A stretch of 64,000 bases of DNA from Scilla litardierei (Eukaryota > Streptophyta > Magnoliopsida > Asparagales > Asparagaceae). The notes under the pieces are model-generated. The model worked only from the letters and a program-made list of their open reading frames with translations, ran no database searches and had not been told where the DNA came from. The stretch covers positions 4,913,878 to 4,977,877 of the forward strand of contig CM061139.1 of assembly GCA_030789695.1 (NCBI GenBank). Direction: 5' to 3'. Each line of letters begins with the position of its first letter. The stretch's first letter is position 1. Both the position numbers and the translations under genes were made by a program. Of this stretch, positions 22,430-33,370 are shown in pieces.

Positions 22430-23254
22430 TTAATTTGTACCTGAGGTAGAGGCATCAGTATGCCCCTTCTTCTTCTCTGCATGATAGATCTTGTAGTTCC
22501 TCTTCCAGTGGCCAATCTTGTGGCAATGGAAGCACTCAGATTTCGACGGGGCCCCTTTGTTCTTTTTCTTCCCATTCTTAGCCTTCGCAGGTTGTGGGAC
22601 CTGCCTCTTCTTCCCTTTGCCTTTCGGCTGGTCGGAAGTAGCAGAGCCAACAACCAGTGCAGTCGGCTTCTTATGAATCTCCTCAAACTGCCGGAGCATA
22701 TTGAGGAGACCCGGAAGATCCGTCTCAAGGCTGTTCATTATAAAGCCAGTTATAAAAGGCTTGAAATCGGGAGTCAAAGACTTTAGGATAATGTCCGTGG
22801 ACATCTCATTGTCCAGGATAAATCCTAACTGGGCGGCGTCCTCTACGTACCCGATCATCTTGATAACATGATCCTGTACGGGTTCCGTCCCCATCTTGGT
22901 GCCCCAGAGGTTGCTAGTGGCCTCGAACTTGGCAGCTCTTGATCGCTTGCCATACAACTCTTGTGCGTTGAGGAGCATGCTTTGAACATCCATATGTTCA
23001 TGCTTCCTCTGCAACTCGTTGGTCATCGAAGCCAGAGTAAGGCACCTGGCCTTCTCTGCATCCCTCTGGTACAATTTGTAGGCTTCCTTTTCCTCGTGGG
23101 TCGAATCTTCATCGGGCTTATCTGGAGCGTCCTCGAACAGTACGTATCCTATTCCGGCTAGGGAAAGGACCAACTTGATGTTCCTAAGCCAGTCTTTGTA
23201 GTTCGTTCCATCCAGCACGTTCTTCTTAACCATGTATCTAAGTCCCGAATCCAT
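22430..23254 (-). CDS. Element C gag protein
   Basis: A 274-codon open frame encodes a copia-type gag, the structural protein that forms the virus-like particle and packages element RNA in the cytoplasm. Residues 14-30 ('LDGTNYKDWLRNIKLVL') match the N-terminal gag signature, and residues 60-200 form the helical capsid-like UBN2 domain. A lysine-rich linker with a bipartite basic cluster (about 208-237) leads to one zinc knuckle at about 242-255. The knuckle reads CFHCHKIGHWKRNY, so its last Cys is Tyr. The frame has no internal stop and ends shortly after the knuckle without protease. Length is typical for gag alone. It starts about 1.9 kb inside the 5' LTR. Whether it still packages RNA is unknown. 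Confidence 0.85.
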   Translation of the reverse strand: MDSGLRYMVKKNVLDGTNYKDWLRNIKLVLSLAGIGYVLFEDAPDKPDEDSTHEEKEAYKLYQRDAEKARCLTLASMTNELQRKHEHMDVQSMLLNAQELYGKRSRAAKFEATSNLWGTKMGTEPVQDHVIKMIGYVEDAAQLGFILDNEMSTDIILKSLTPDFKPFITGFIMNSLETDLPGLLNMLRQFEEIHKKPTALVVGSATSDQPKGKGKKRQVPQPAKAKNGKKKNKGAPSKSECFHCHKIGHWKRNYKIYHAEKKKGHTDASTSGTN

Positions 23255-25140
23255 TCTGTATTTTATAGATACTTTAGTTAGTATATGTTCGTAGTATAGT
23301 TTTGATGGTTTTAATAAAACTATATTCTCCCACTAAATTTATTTAAAGCCATAATAATAAACAATTTATTATAAAATAATATTTGTGAGAGAGGGATCCG
23401 ACTACCCTGAGTCTGACAACCTTGAGTGTATCTCAACAAGTTGTCCGACTCTGCAGTCGGTAGACGAACTCGTCGTCAATCATATTTACTATGATTCCCT
23501 ATCGATTTTACCCCCAGTCATTTGTGATCATGAGTGTGCTCAACCGGATCACAATGGCTAGCCTAGTCGGACCCTTGTTTTCGTGTCTAGCCTGACTTGC
23601 CCCTTTGCTCGGTGTATGCACGACGCGCCGGTTTGGGTCAGGTCTTAGACTACATTCTTGGTTAGACTTACGCCGAAGCTCGAGGGATGAGACAACAGTT
23701 TCAGTCAGGTTAAGATGTCAATCAAGAAATCGGTTTCTATAAGATTGACATGTCACGGCTTGAGTGTAGCTCAACAACCGGAACATGTTTCTTACAGTTG
23801 CCAACTCCTAAAACAAGGAGGGCTACGATTTATCTTGAACAAGATTATTATCGTATTGACTTAGGTATAGTCGATGGACTTACACAGTCATGAATCGACT
23901 CCTTGCGGTCCAGCGGACGCGGCCAGGGAATTGACTAAGCCAGGACCACTTGTTACCCAGTCTAGCTAGGTTGGTCCAAAAACTTTAGCCAAGCACATTG
24001 ACCGACATCATGATCCATTGAAGGAGTTGTCATCAATCTTATGTTTTCCAAACAACTAAATGGCTTTTAATTAAAAGAACTAGTTAATCCTTATCAACTA
24101 GTGGATCCTAAAATTCAAAATTTTTTCAGATTGGTTGAACATCTTTTATTAAGTCCTTATCAACTATAAGGTTCTACGTTCAACTTACTACCCCAATCTT
24201 ATTAGGATTTTAATAAAACAATTCAACATTATTGTCTTTTGCGAAAATCATTATTTAAACATTTTAATGAAATGATTTACAAACAAAGGGACTACCCTAA
24301 TCAGGTATTAGGTTCAATGTTGTTTTGTTTTATCAAACATAACATGTCACTATCATGTTTTAATGGCTAACCTAACAAGGTTTGTGAATACATTATTCAA
24401 CATGAAATGAAGCAACTAACTTTATCCACATAAAAGAGAGTTTCATTTTTAGTGACATATAAAATGTATTTGCAAGTTTAAAATTATCTATATATAATAC
24501 AAACATGCAAATCTAAATTTTAACACTTTAAAATTAAAGATTAAAATTTTTAAAGTCTCCCAAAAATTTTATCGCATAAAACTAGGTCGTTCAAAATTAT
24601 CTAATAATTTTAAACCTAGGCCTTAAAAATATTAACCTTACTTCTAAAATTAAAATATCACATAAAAATTTTAGAAACATCTATGTAGTAAAAGAAATTA
24701 ATTTATATTACATCTCATGAAATAAAATTATTTCTATTATTAACATATTTAAAACAATTTTAAAACTCTTTTAAAAACTTTTAGAAATCCTTTAAGAAGC
24801 TTTCAAATAAAGTTTAAAGATTTCTAACTTTATGTAACTAAAGAAAAATTCTTAATTTTCAAAAAATAAAATTTTCTAAAGTTTACATAAACTTTAAACA
24901 CCCTTTAAAATTTTTAAATGTCTCATAAAAATTTACAAAGTATTTAAAATATAGTAGACTACTTTTAGATTTATCGCATAAAAATAATTGTCCCAAAATT
25001 AAAACAAATTTCCGTGTTGCAAAATTAATTTTTGAAACACAAAATTATTTTCTAAACTAATAAAAAAAAGTTTTGAACATGCAAGCTAAGCATTTTTAAT
25101 AATTTAAAAAATCGCTATAGTAGATCTATAGCATAACCGT
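23255..25140. other. Element C leader, no gene
   Basis: An unusually long untranslated stretch between primer site and gag. It is very AT-rich from about 24000 to 25130, with many 'ttttaaaa' words and no supported frame. Confidence 0.7.
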
Positions 25141-25153
25141 GGCTCCGATACCA
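25141..25153 (-). other. Element C primer-binding site
   Basis: The minus strand reads TGGTATCGGAGCC, one base from the initiator-Met tRNA complement and one base from the end of the 5' LTR. Confidence 0.85.
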
Positions 25154-25751
25154 CTGTTGGGGTTTTGGCGGACCCCCAGAGCTAAGATCCGTATCCGTCC
25201 TAAGTCGGACGGACCACGGAGGCACAAAATCGCAGCGGAAAAACAGAAATCAAAATTTCTAGACTAGCTAAACTATTTAGCTAGGCTCTGGGGAGCCAGA
25301 ACCCAGCCCGATCTATGCCGACTTGGAGTGGGTCTGACCACCCCAAGAAGGATCTACACTAAGCGGCTAATTAAAATTACGCTAAAACGCTTAACCACAT
25401 ACCCGGAATCTTGGCCCTGGAGCAGGCAAGATGTACCGCACCGTCTTGAGAAGCTCCTCGTAGCCGAGCCGCGTTGACCCGATCTCCCTGAGCCGCCTCG
25501 CACCCTCGCACCGATCCGCCCGAGCCGCTTTCGCCTCCGAGCCGATCACACGCGGTAGAAAGTTTCACTTGAGAAGAAACCCGCGTCTTAGACGTCCGGA
25601 TCGGATCCAAACCCCTTTCGTAGTCGTGCTAGGACTACTCCAGAGAATAGGAAATTAGAGAGAGAGATTTAGTCGCGGACCGAGCTTGCTCAATAATTTG
25701 GAGCTACCCGATCGTTGACTGGTGTGTGTTTCAACGAGGAGAGTGCACCCC

Positions 25752-25761
25752 TATTTATATA
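25752..25761 (-). promoter_or_regulatory. TATA box in element C 5' LTR
   Basis: CTATATAAATAGGGG on the minus strand. As part of the 5' LTR this is the copy that would drive element RNA. Confidence 0.65.
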
Positions 25762-26088
25762 GGGAGTGAGCACTCACCCTCTCGTTGCGGGCAATGTGGG
25801 ACAATCCACATGAAGAGAAAAATTGAATTAAGTCATTTGGCTTAATTTCAATCTTAAAGTTAGCCTTTCACAAAGTCAAACTTTAACTAATTAATTCTCC
25901 TCGCATACTAAACTTCAGACACCAAACTAGCTATCAATCAGAAAAGCTTGGAATGGTGAACGCGTAGGAACTGACGGTGACGAATTTCGACTTCGTTTGA
26001 CCCCTCAAACAATTGCTCCAAGTTTAGCAATTTTCACAAAATTCGTAGCCGTCATTAGGGTTTTCAAAAACCCTAATTGACTTAAGTT

Positions 26089-26423
26089 GCGGGCGCGCCC
26101 GCTAGACTTAGCGGGCGCGCCCGCCCAAGGGGGGAAGGGCGGGCCACCCGCCCGCTGCTGCAGCGTGCCGTGCCCGCTGCAAGCAGCGGGCTGCGCCCGC
26201 TGCACAAGCGGGCGCGGGCCCGCTGCGTGCAGCGGGCTGCGCCCGCTTGCAGCGGGCGCTGGCCCGCTGCGTGCAGCGGGCCACGCCCGCTGCATCAGCG
26301 GGCCACGCCCGCTGCATCAGCGGGCGCTGGTCCGCTGTGCAGCGGGCCACGCCCGCTAATGCAGCGGGCGCCCGCCCGCTGCACGCAGCGGGCCATGCCC
26401 GCTGCTGCAGCGGGCCGCGCCCA
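26089..26423. repeat. GC-rich palindromic array, right LTR of C
   Basis: Expanded version of 19663-19899, with additional CCCGCTGCAT(C)AGCGGGC units near 26190-26345. Confidence 0.85.
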
Positions 26424-27721
26424 TTTTGCCCTTGCACATGGGCCTCTTGGCCCGGTGGGTCTAACCCACTTCCCCTTGAACTCTTTCTGCGTTTCTGGGC
26501 TCGTTTGAGCTCCGATTTGGACACGGTTTGAACCTGTGTTTAGACCGGGACGATCCCGTCATCCAGGTAACCCTTTCCAACAAGTTTGTTCCTACTAAAT
26601 TCATCGTAACTAATTTACAACACGTTTAGTTAGCATCTAATGCAACGTTATGTCCCTATTGCTATTGCGACTAACTTTCACAACTTAACTTGTGAATATC
26701 ATCAAATGACATTTCTCTCTAGTCTATATTCCTATTACTAAGACACGAGTACTACTCGGTGTGAGACCCTACAGCCTGACCTTACTACAGGTTGGGGCTC
26801 GAAACCCCTAGACGACGGTCACTACGAGCAGTAGCTGTCGTCCCTGTTTCAGAGTCATCATAACGTGATCGACCCTTTGACAAAAGTGTCATAGGGTTTG
26901 CATTGGCTGTGTCAGTGATGAATTCCGTTAGCTAAAATCCCTTCTTCAAGACTGTGTTTGATGTTGGCCTAGGGTATGGTTTTCCGTCAACCCTATTAGA
27001 CAACATTGGTCAGTATACGGCGGTCTTTATTGTATACACGTTGTACAACTTGCAACGTACCCCGGCCGAGGATTAACATAAAGACCGTACTGAGCCTATA
27101 ACACTAACTTCCCTTTAATGGAAGTGACGAATCCCATCTTAGTCACTTACTCACCTAGAGAGCTTCTGGTGCAACCCAACCTAAGATCTTTCATCAGGAC
27201 TGGTCCTCGAAGCTAGATCATGGGTCTAAGCTACACCGTCCGTTCACAGGTTTATACAGATGACTTCAGGTCTTAAGGATCAACTAACCTATCATCACCC
27301 TAGAGTTATTAAAGACAGATCATTAAAGTTAACCATTTAATAACTCTAACTAGGTCGTTCAGTGAACTCATTCTCTAATGAGCACCTGTGTCTCGTCTCC
27401 GACTTCAGCAAGTCGAATGACTATGAGATCATCATTACCCGAAGGTAAGACGAAGACACAGTGATCTATCCGATGTGTCGATATCCAGTTCTCGACACAT
27501 CTATGATCACGAACCGTTTTAGACTTACGTTTCTATTCGGTCTCTTACTTACTCATAATCGAGATCTCATCTAGATATGTAAGGACCTAACTCTAAGTCT
27601 ATGGATATTATCTAAGTATATTAATACAAGTGTTTTATACTTAGAATAATACGTACCATATACGGTATGAACAAGACGTATAATCAAGATAAATTGCCTT
27701 ATGGGCACATATCTTCCTACA

Positions 27722-29934
27722 GATATCAGCGAGACCACCAGAGCCCTGAACACCCTTACTGAAAATGCCAGCGCTTTTGTTCCAATTCACCTCAAGGCCA
27801 GTGAAGGACTTAAACAGAACAAGAAGATCTCTAAGCCCCTCAAAGGATTTGGTGTTTGCACGGCAAAACACCAAAATATCATCAACAAAGAGAAGGTGAG
27901 TAACAGCCCCAACTCTATTCATAGGCATTATGCTTCTAGTTGCATTGGCCTTGGCCATGAGAAGGGAGAAGGCCTCCATGACGATCACAAAAAGATAGGG
28001 AGATAGCGGATCTCCTTGCCTCAGCCCTCTGTTAGACTGAAACATGCCATAACGGGACCCATTTATCATAACAGAGAATGAAGGGGTGGATATACACTCA
28101 CATATCCAACTAATGAATCTGTGTTTGAACCCCATCCGATGCAGCATATAGAAGACAAATTCTCTGTTAACGCTATCAAAAGCTTTGCGGAGGTCCAATT
28201 TAAGACATGCCCGAGCTCCCATGGGATTATTGAACCCCCTAATATGTTCGTGAGCAAGTAGAGCACAGTCAGCAAGCAACCGATCTTGGAGGAATGCAGC
28301 TTGGTTAGGGGAAATGAGTTCAATGACGGCTCTGCTCAAACGGTTACATATAATTTTGCTTATGATCTTGTATATGACATTGCAACAAGATATCGGTCTG
28401 TAATCTCCAAGCTCAGAAGCATTAGCACCTTTGGGAATGAGAGTGAGGAATGTGTGATTGATCTGCCGATATATTTTCCCAGATCTGAAAAAATTGAGAA
28501 CGGCGGTGGTAACATCTTTACCGATAATATCCCAAGAGTTATGATAGAAAAACCCATTGAAACCATCGGGCCCAGGGGCTTTATCAGCCCCAATTTGAAA
28601 GACAGCGGTTTTAACTTCCTCGGCACTCACAGGCCTTTCCACCCAATCAGCAGCAATTTTAGTAAGAACTCTTTTGGTGGTAAGACAAGGGAAAACGCTC
28701 CAGTAATCGTTCTGATTATATAAGCTGGAATAGAAATTTGGAGCATCAACTTTAAGTAACTCAAACGACTTATTATGAGAGCCATCAGCTGAAATAAGGT
28801 GCCCAAGATTATTATGGCTTTGCCTGGCCTTCATGGCCGAATAGAAGAACCGGGAGTTTCTATCACCAAGATGCAACCAATCTTGTCTACTTTTCTGCTT
28901 AAGAATAGATTCTTCAATATCAATGGCTTCAGCCAACCGCTTTATAAGATCATGTTCATTCTTTTGTAATTCAGCACATGACCCAAGTTTAGCATTATTC
29001 TGAATGTTATCAAGATCAACCCGAATTCTAGAGATATCATTTGCATCTCTAAAAGCCTCCCCAAACCTTTTAAGCCCCATTTTCAGATTCTTAAGTTTGG
29101 CAACGAGTCTAATCATCGGGCAACCTTCCACCCTAACACTCCATTTTTCCTTCACAACACTGAGATACTCAGGGCTACGCTGCCAAGCATTGAAAAATTT
29201 GAAAGGTTTGGGATCGGACCCCTCAGCCTGTTGGGTGTGAATGATAAGCATGGAATGATCACTAGTACCCCCAGCACTATATTCACAATAAGAGGACGTG
29301 AGCACATCCATCCAGGAATTATTGCAAAACGAGCGATCCAGAGTGGCCATGATACGACGTTGTCCAATGCTACGATTGGACCAACTCAGAGTATTACCAA
29401 TAGTTTTGAGCTCTAGGAGAGCGCTAGTGTTAATACAGTCATTGACCTCATCCACAATATGACCATCAATCGCCATGCCCCCAACTTTATCCATGGAATA
29501 TCTGACACAATTAAAGTCACCCCCAAGATCCAAGGGGTATTTTTATATTTGGAGGCAGAAACCAAAATATCCTTCCAAAGAGTTCTGCGATCATGATGAG
29601 AGTTGAATGCATAGACAAAGGTAGCCATCATAGTAAACCCCGCCACGTTAATGCATTTCATGGATATATGCTGTGCCGTCATCTCATCAACCATGCACTT
29701 CCAAACATCAGGATTGAACATAATAACGATGCGCCCATTACGATGAGAGGCCCGATTATCAACAGACATCCAATTTTTAGGGAAGCATTTAAGGATGCGA
29801 TCAGCCTTATCAGCAACAACTTTAGTTTCAAGAAGACCAAACATAGATGGGGCGTGCTTACGTACTCAGAATTTGAGCTCATTACGCCTAGCGACGTTGT
29901 TAAGCCCCCGAGTATTCCAAAAGAGAAGAGTCAT
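27722..29934 (-). pseudogene. LINE 1 ORF2, endonuclease and reverse transcriptase part
   Basis: ORF2 starts at ATG 29934-29932 with 'MTLLFWNTRGLNN', the N-terminus of the apurinic-type endonuclease that nicks the target. An in-frame TGA lies at 29866-29868. Near 29521 one G is missing from a G run in the catalytic 'GGDFNC' motif, which shifts the frame. From there about 600 codons are open to the element C junction. They include 'TSDHSML' (endonuclease), 'GADKAPGPDGF', 'YRPISCCNVIYKIISKI', 'LDLRKAFDSV', 'RGLRQGDPLSPYLF' and the catalytic box 'LLFVDDILVF'. The box has Val where plant L1 elements usually have Ala, with both aspartates kept. The protein would copy element RNA at the nicked target, but it cannot be made. 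Confidence 0.9.
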
Positions 29935-31710
29935 TGTATGGAGGATGAAGGATGCTCCACATCCTTATTAATTCTATTGCTTCTACGAGTGCCTTTAAAA
30001 GAGACCCCGCCCCCATTGCTCTTGAATTTTTTCTTTTCTTTACTTTTTATTTTCAATTCCTCTTGTTCCTCATACCAAGCATCGTTAGCGATAGTCATAT
30101 CATCGGGTTCCTCTTCGTTATGAGTGGTATCATTCAAAAGAGTGGCTCCACGCCGATACCCACCCCCCGATCTAAGGACATTGAAGGGATTGTCATCTCG
30201 CGGCGCGCTCTCGATGGGAGATGGGGTTGTTGTTGTTAGCTTAGTGAATGAGGGAATGGCAGATGCCGTGATCCCTATGGTCCTCGAGGCCCCCGACCCT
30301 TCCCCCCAATTTTATTAGAGATGTTACTTTCCGTAGTAGTACATTGGGCGTCACCTGCCCCCATCTTGCTAGGCACAGCTAGCTCATTAGAATACATCAC
30401 ATTTGTCTTGCTCCACCTTACAATACTCGCTGGGGTATCAAGACCCACCAGCTTGCCGTGACCATCATGGTGCACGCCCAGGATTAAAGAAGCAACTTCC
30501 CCTAGACTATCTCTGCTCGCCGACTCCGCACCCAGGGTCCTTGATTTCATGTCGCTGTTCTCGCCATTTGCCCGTCGCATTTGCTGAACATCTGCAAGCT
30601 CAGCTACAGGAGCATCCCCATTATTACATTTCTCTTCGTAACTGGTCATAGCCAGCTTTCTAACTCCCATCCCTCTATCAGCAATTGTCACAGCCTTGAC
30701 ATTGCTTGAATACATGCTATCCCCCTCGTCGACATCACTCAGCATTTCCCCTCCACCTCCGTAACAAACACCCACCCCCATGCTACAGTTCTCCTTACTA
30801 CTAACAGCATCATCCAAAGTTCGCATCTCCGGCCCCTCCATTACATTAGCATCCTCCAGGGAAACACGTACCTGGGTAACATTACCATCCGCATCCAAGT
30901 CGCCATCAACCTCCACAACAACGGTAGGCTGGGCCACTCTCGCTCTCTCAGCTTCCACGGCGGGGCATTGCCCTTGACTATGGCCAAAACAGACACAATT
31001 TACACAATGGGGAGGTTCACACTCGTACCTGACCCCGACCTCGATCACTTCCTTATCCCCAAGCTGCACAGCAATGGATCTAGGAAGAACGTCTTCTGCG
31101 TGCACTTCGATCAGGCACCTGGTGTACGACAGCCTTTCAAGCCTTGCCGTCGCACGGTCGAGACATATAGGGACGCCGATGACGCTTGCAATGGCGTTGA
31201 GGATCCTCAAGGTCCATAGATTGGTCGGAAGATTTGGAAATTGAACCTATGTTGGCACAGCAGTGAGCAAATCCCTCTCGAAGCCCGCCTCCGCGCTCCA
31301 CCTTTGCAACACGACGCGGCGCCCATCGAAAAGCCATGGTCCGCCGTGAAGCACCATGTCCCTGTCTTCCTTGGACTCAAAGCGGAAGAAGAAGAAGAAG
31401 CCATTATCACGGGAGAAGATGTTAATCTCACCTTTGGTCTTCTAAGATCGCAACGCCCAAGCTTTGATTTGGCCGTAATAGGGGATATCACCAACCACGT
31501 AGCCGACGACTGTGTTCTCCCAACGTTCAACTCCCTCCGCTAGCATTTCTTCCGATAGCACCGCCACCGCCGCCCCAGTTTCATCTACTACCGTAGCAAT
31601 GCACGACATGCTGAGCGAATTAGACAAGATCTTGCTGCTGGAGCAGACATCCGCCCATGATTTCTTCTCAGCGTTGGTATTGATTTTCAGCTGAAAATTT
31701 GGCCGTAACG
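29931..31710 (-). pseudogene. LINE 1 ORF1, main part
   Basis: ORF1 encodes the RNA-binding partner of the LINE. After the element D junction the frame gives 'RPNFQLKINTN..KSWADV' and 'VGYVVGDIPYYGQIKAW', then the DUF4283 core ('FSRDNGFFFFRFES', 'HGGPWLFDGRRVVLQRW', 'LWTLRILNAIASVIGVPICLD') and the knuckle CVNCVCFGHSQGQC near 30970-31010. Two in-frame TAG codons (31442-31444 and 31247-31249) interrupt it. A frameshift between about 30140 and 30280 moves the lysine-rich C-terminus into the frame that ends at 29931. Its TGA stop overlaps the ORF2 ATG as ATGA (29931-29934). Homologous to LINE 2 ORF1. Confidence 0.85.
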
Positions 31711-32316
31711 TGTAGGATCCTGTCAAAACAGAGTTAGGATCGATAATTGAAGTTGAGACTTAAGCTTGCGTATGCAGCACGATAGTCTCTGAACTTCGCC
31801 TTCGGATTCGCCACGACGGACCGAGTCTTCTCACGAATGGAGTAAGGCTACTAAATCCACAATCTAAATCTCTACTTTTAGATTAAGAACTTGGATAAAG
31901 AGAGAGGAAGGATTTCTGCAGAGCTTCGCGAGAATGAAATGCAAGGCAAGAATGCCATGCAAAAGTGTAAGGAAATGGCTAACCCTTGGGTCTTATTTAT
32001 AGCCCCCAAGGTAGTTATTTTAGGAGTAATTGTTCCTTTGGAACAATTTAACTAAGGTGTACCATCATACATGGCACATTATAAGCTTAAGTTGTATCAT
32101 ATGCATGGTACAACATAAGCTTAAGATATTACCCCTTTATTAGCCATATGCCGCATGCACTTATGCACATATAATGCGACTTTTCCATTAATCTAGAGAT
32201 CCTCTCCACAAGGGAACAGATTCCCTTTGCACACGACTTTGTGTGTGTGACGTTCGAGGTCCGTGTTCCCTCGTACATCTCCTACAAGGGTGTACAAACG
32301 TCATCCATATCCAACA
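31711..32316 (-). repeat. Element D 3' LTR (left copy)
   Basis: 606 bp, same length as the right copy. It contains inverted 'taagcttaa' words around 32080-32120 and a TATA box. Confidence 0.95.
31993..32001 (-). promoter_or_regulatory. TATA box in element D 3' LTR
   Basis: The minus strand reads GGGGGCTATAAATAAGACC. The right LTR has the same box at 48935-48943. Confidence 0.6.
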
Positions 32317-32340
32317 TCTCCCACTCACACTTGAGGGGAT
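32317..32340 (-). other. Element D polypurine tract
   Basis: The minus strand reads 'tcaagtgtgagtgggaga' directly before the 3' LTR, typical for copia elements. Confidence 0.8.
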
Positions 32341-33370
32341 TGTAAGAGAACGTCTTTCTCTTAGTTCTTTCATCTATCATACCGAGAAATAGACCGTGCG
32401 ACCGTCATGCGCGTAGAGTCTGTTGTTGTGCACTTGTTAGAGATACACAACGACCTCGAAGGTGCAAAGTTGAGTAGTTCAACGCATGCTTTACCCTAGA
32501 TTATTTCTTCACATTTCTTATACTTTATATTCAACAATTGAATCCCATCTGGATCACAATTGGCTGGCCAGCTTTGAATCATTAAAGTCCAAATGCGAAT
32601 ATGAAATTAATCTTCCTCTTCTTGCGAACCTTCTGATCTTGACTTGATTCGCTTTTCTAACGTGCCCCGCCGAGCCGAATTATCATAGCCCATTAGCAAC
32701 ACGCTAAGATAGCGATCATCTCGTCAAATCTAAAGGAACCAATTAGAGGCGTTGAGGGTAAGAGTTAAGACCCGTATGGCCTTTGAGTCTCACATAATAG
32801 CAAATACTATTGCTACTAACTCAGTGGTCGAAATGCATATGTGGTATGAACACGTATTACAACATCACTCCTTTCCCAGGGAGAGTATGTCTTAATGATG
32901 TTGTACGGATGAAAGATCAGACACCACAGTGACTATCTTTTGAGTCCCCTTACTACTCGTGAAATATTCCCGGACTCTCATCCTGCATAAGACAGATAGG
33001 ATTTAAAAATCATATGAGATCTCTTTTAAATATCCTTGTGATACAGATCTCAGATCTTTTGTAAGCATCCATATGATGCAGATCTTTCATTCGACTATCT
33101 TGTTTAAGTCACGACTCTAAATCATTTGTTTAATGATTTTGACTTTAAACTAGTCTCATCTCTATCTTATCCATCTGATAAGATAAGGCGGTTGCTCATG
33201 TGAGAGATCCAACCTTAATCTGTCCGACATACACACAATAAAATAGCTGAGACTTAAACACAAATGTATAAAATCATTTGTAAGAAACTTGTATGCAATA
33301 TATAAAAGAACTTCTTCCTTTTATTAAACTTTGATCTTCTATAGACATGGGAAATATTACATGATACAGC
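32341..33370. other. Element D 3' untranslated region
   Basis: About 1 kb between the RNase H stop codon and the polypurine tract. No further frame or envelope-like gene is seen. Confidence 0.65.

Larger units (their letters stand above)
18729..27721 (-). mobile_element. Element C: gag-only copia-type LTR retrotransposon
   Basis: LTRs of 2468 and 2567 bp (TGTTGGGG...TCCTACA) flank 4.0 kb. The perfect 5-bp duplication GATAT lies at 18724-18728 and 27722-27726 inside LINE 1 ORF2. A primer site next to the right LTR and a polypurine tract next to the left LTR set minus orientation. The only gene is a gag. No protease, integrase or reverse transcriptase is present, so mobility had to be supplied in trans (TR-GAG class). 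Outside the GC-rich array I see only about half a dozen LTR differences, which makes this the youngest insertion here. Confidence 0.93.
25155..27721 (-). repeat. Element C 5' LTR (right copy)
   Basis: Same termini and content as the left LTR, but with a longer GC-rich array. Confidence 0.93.
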
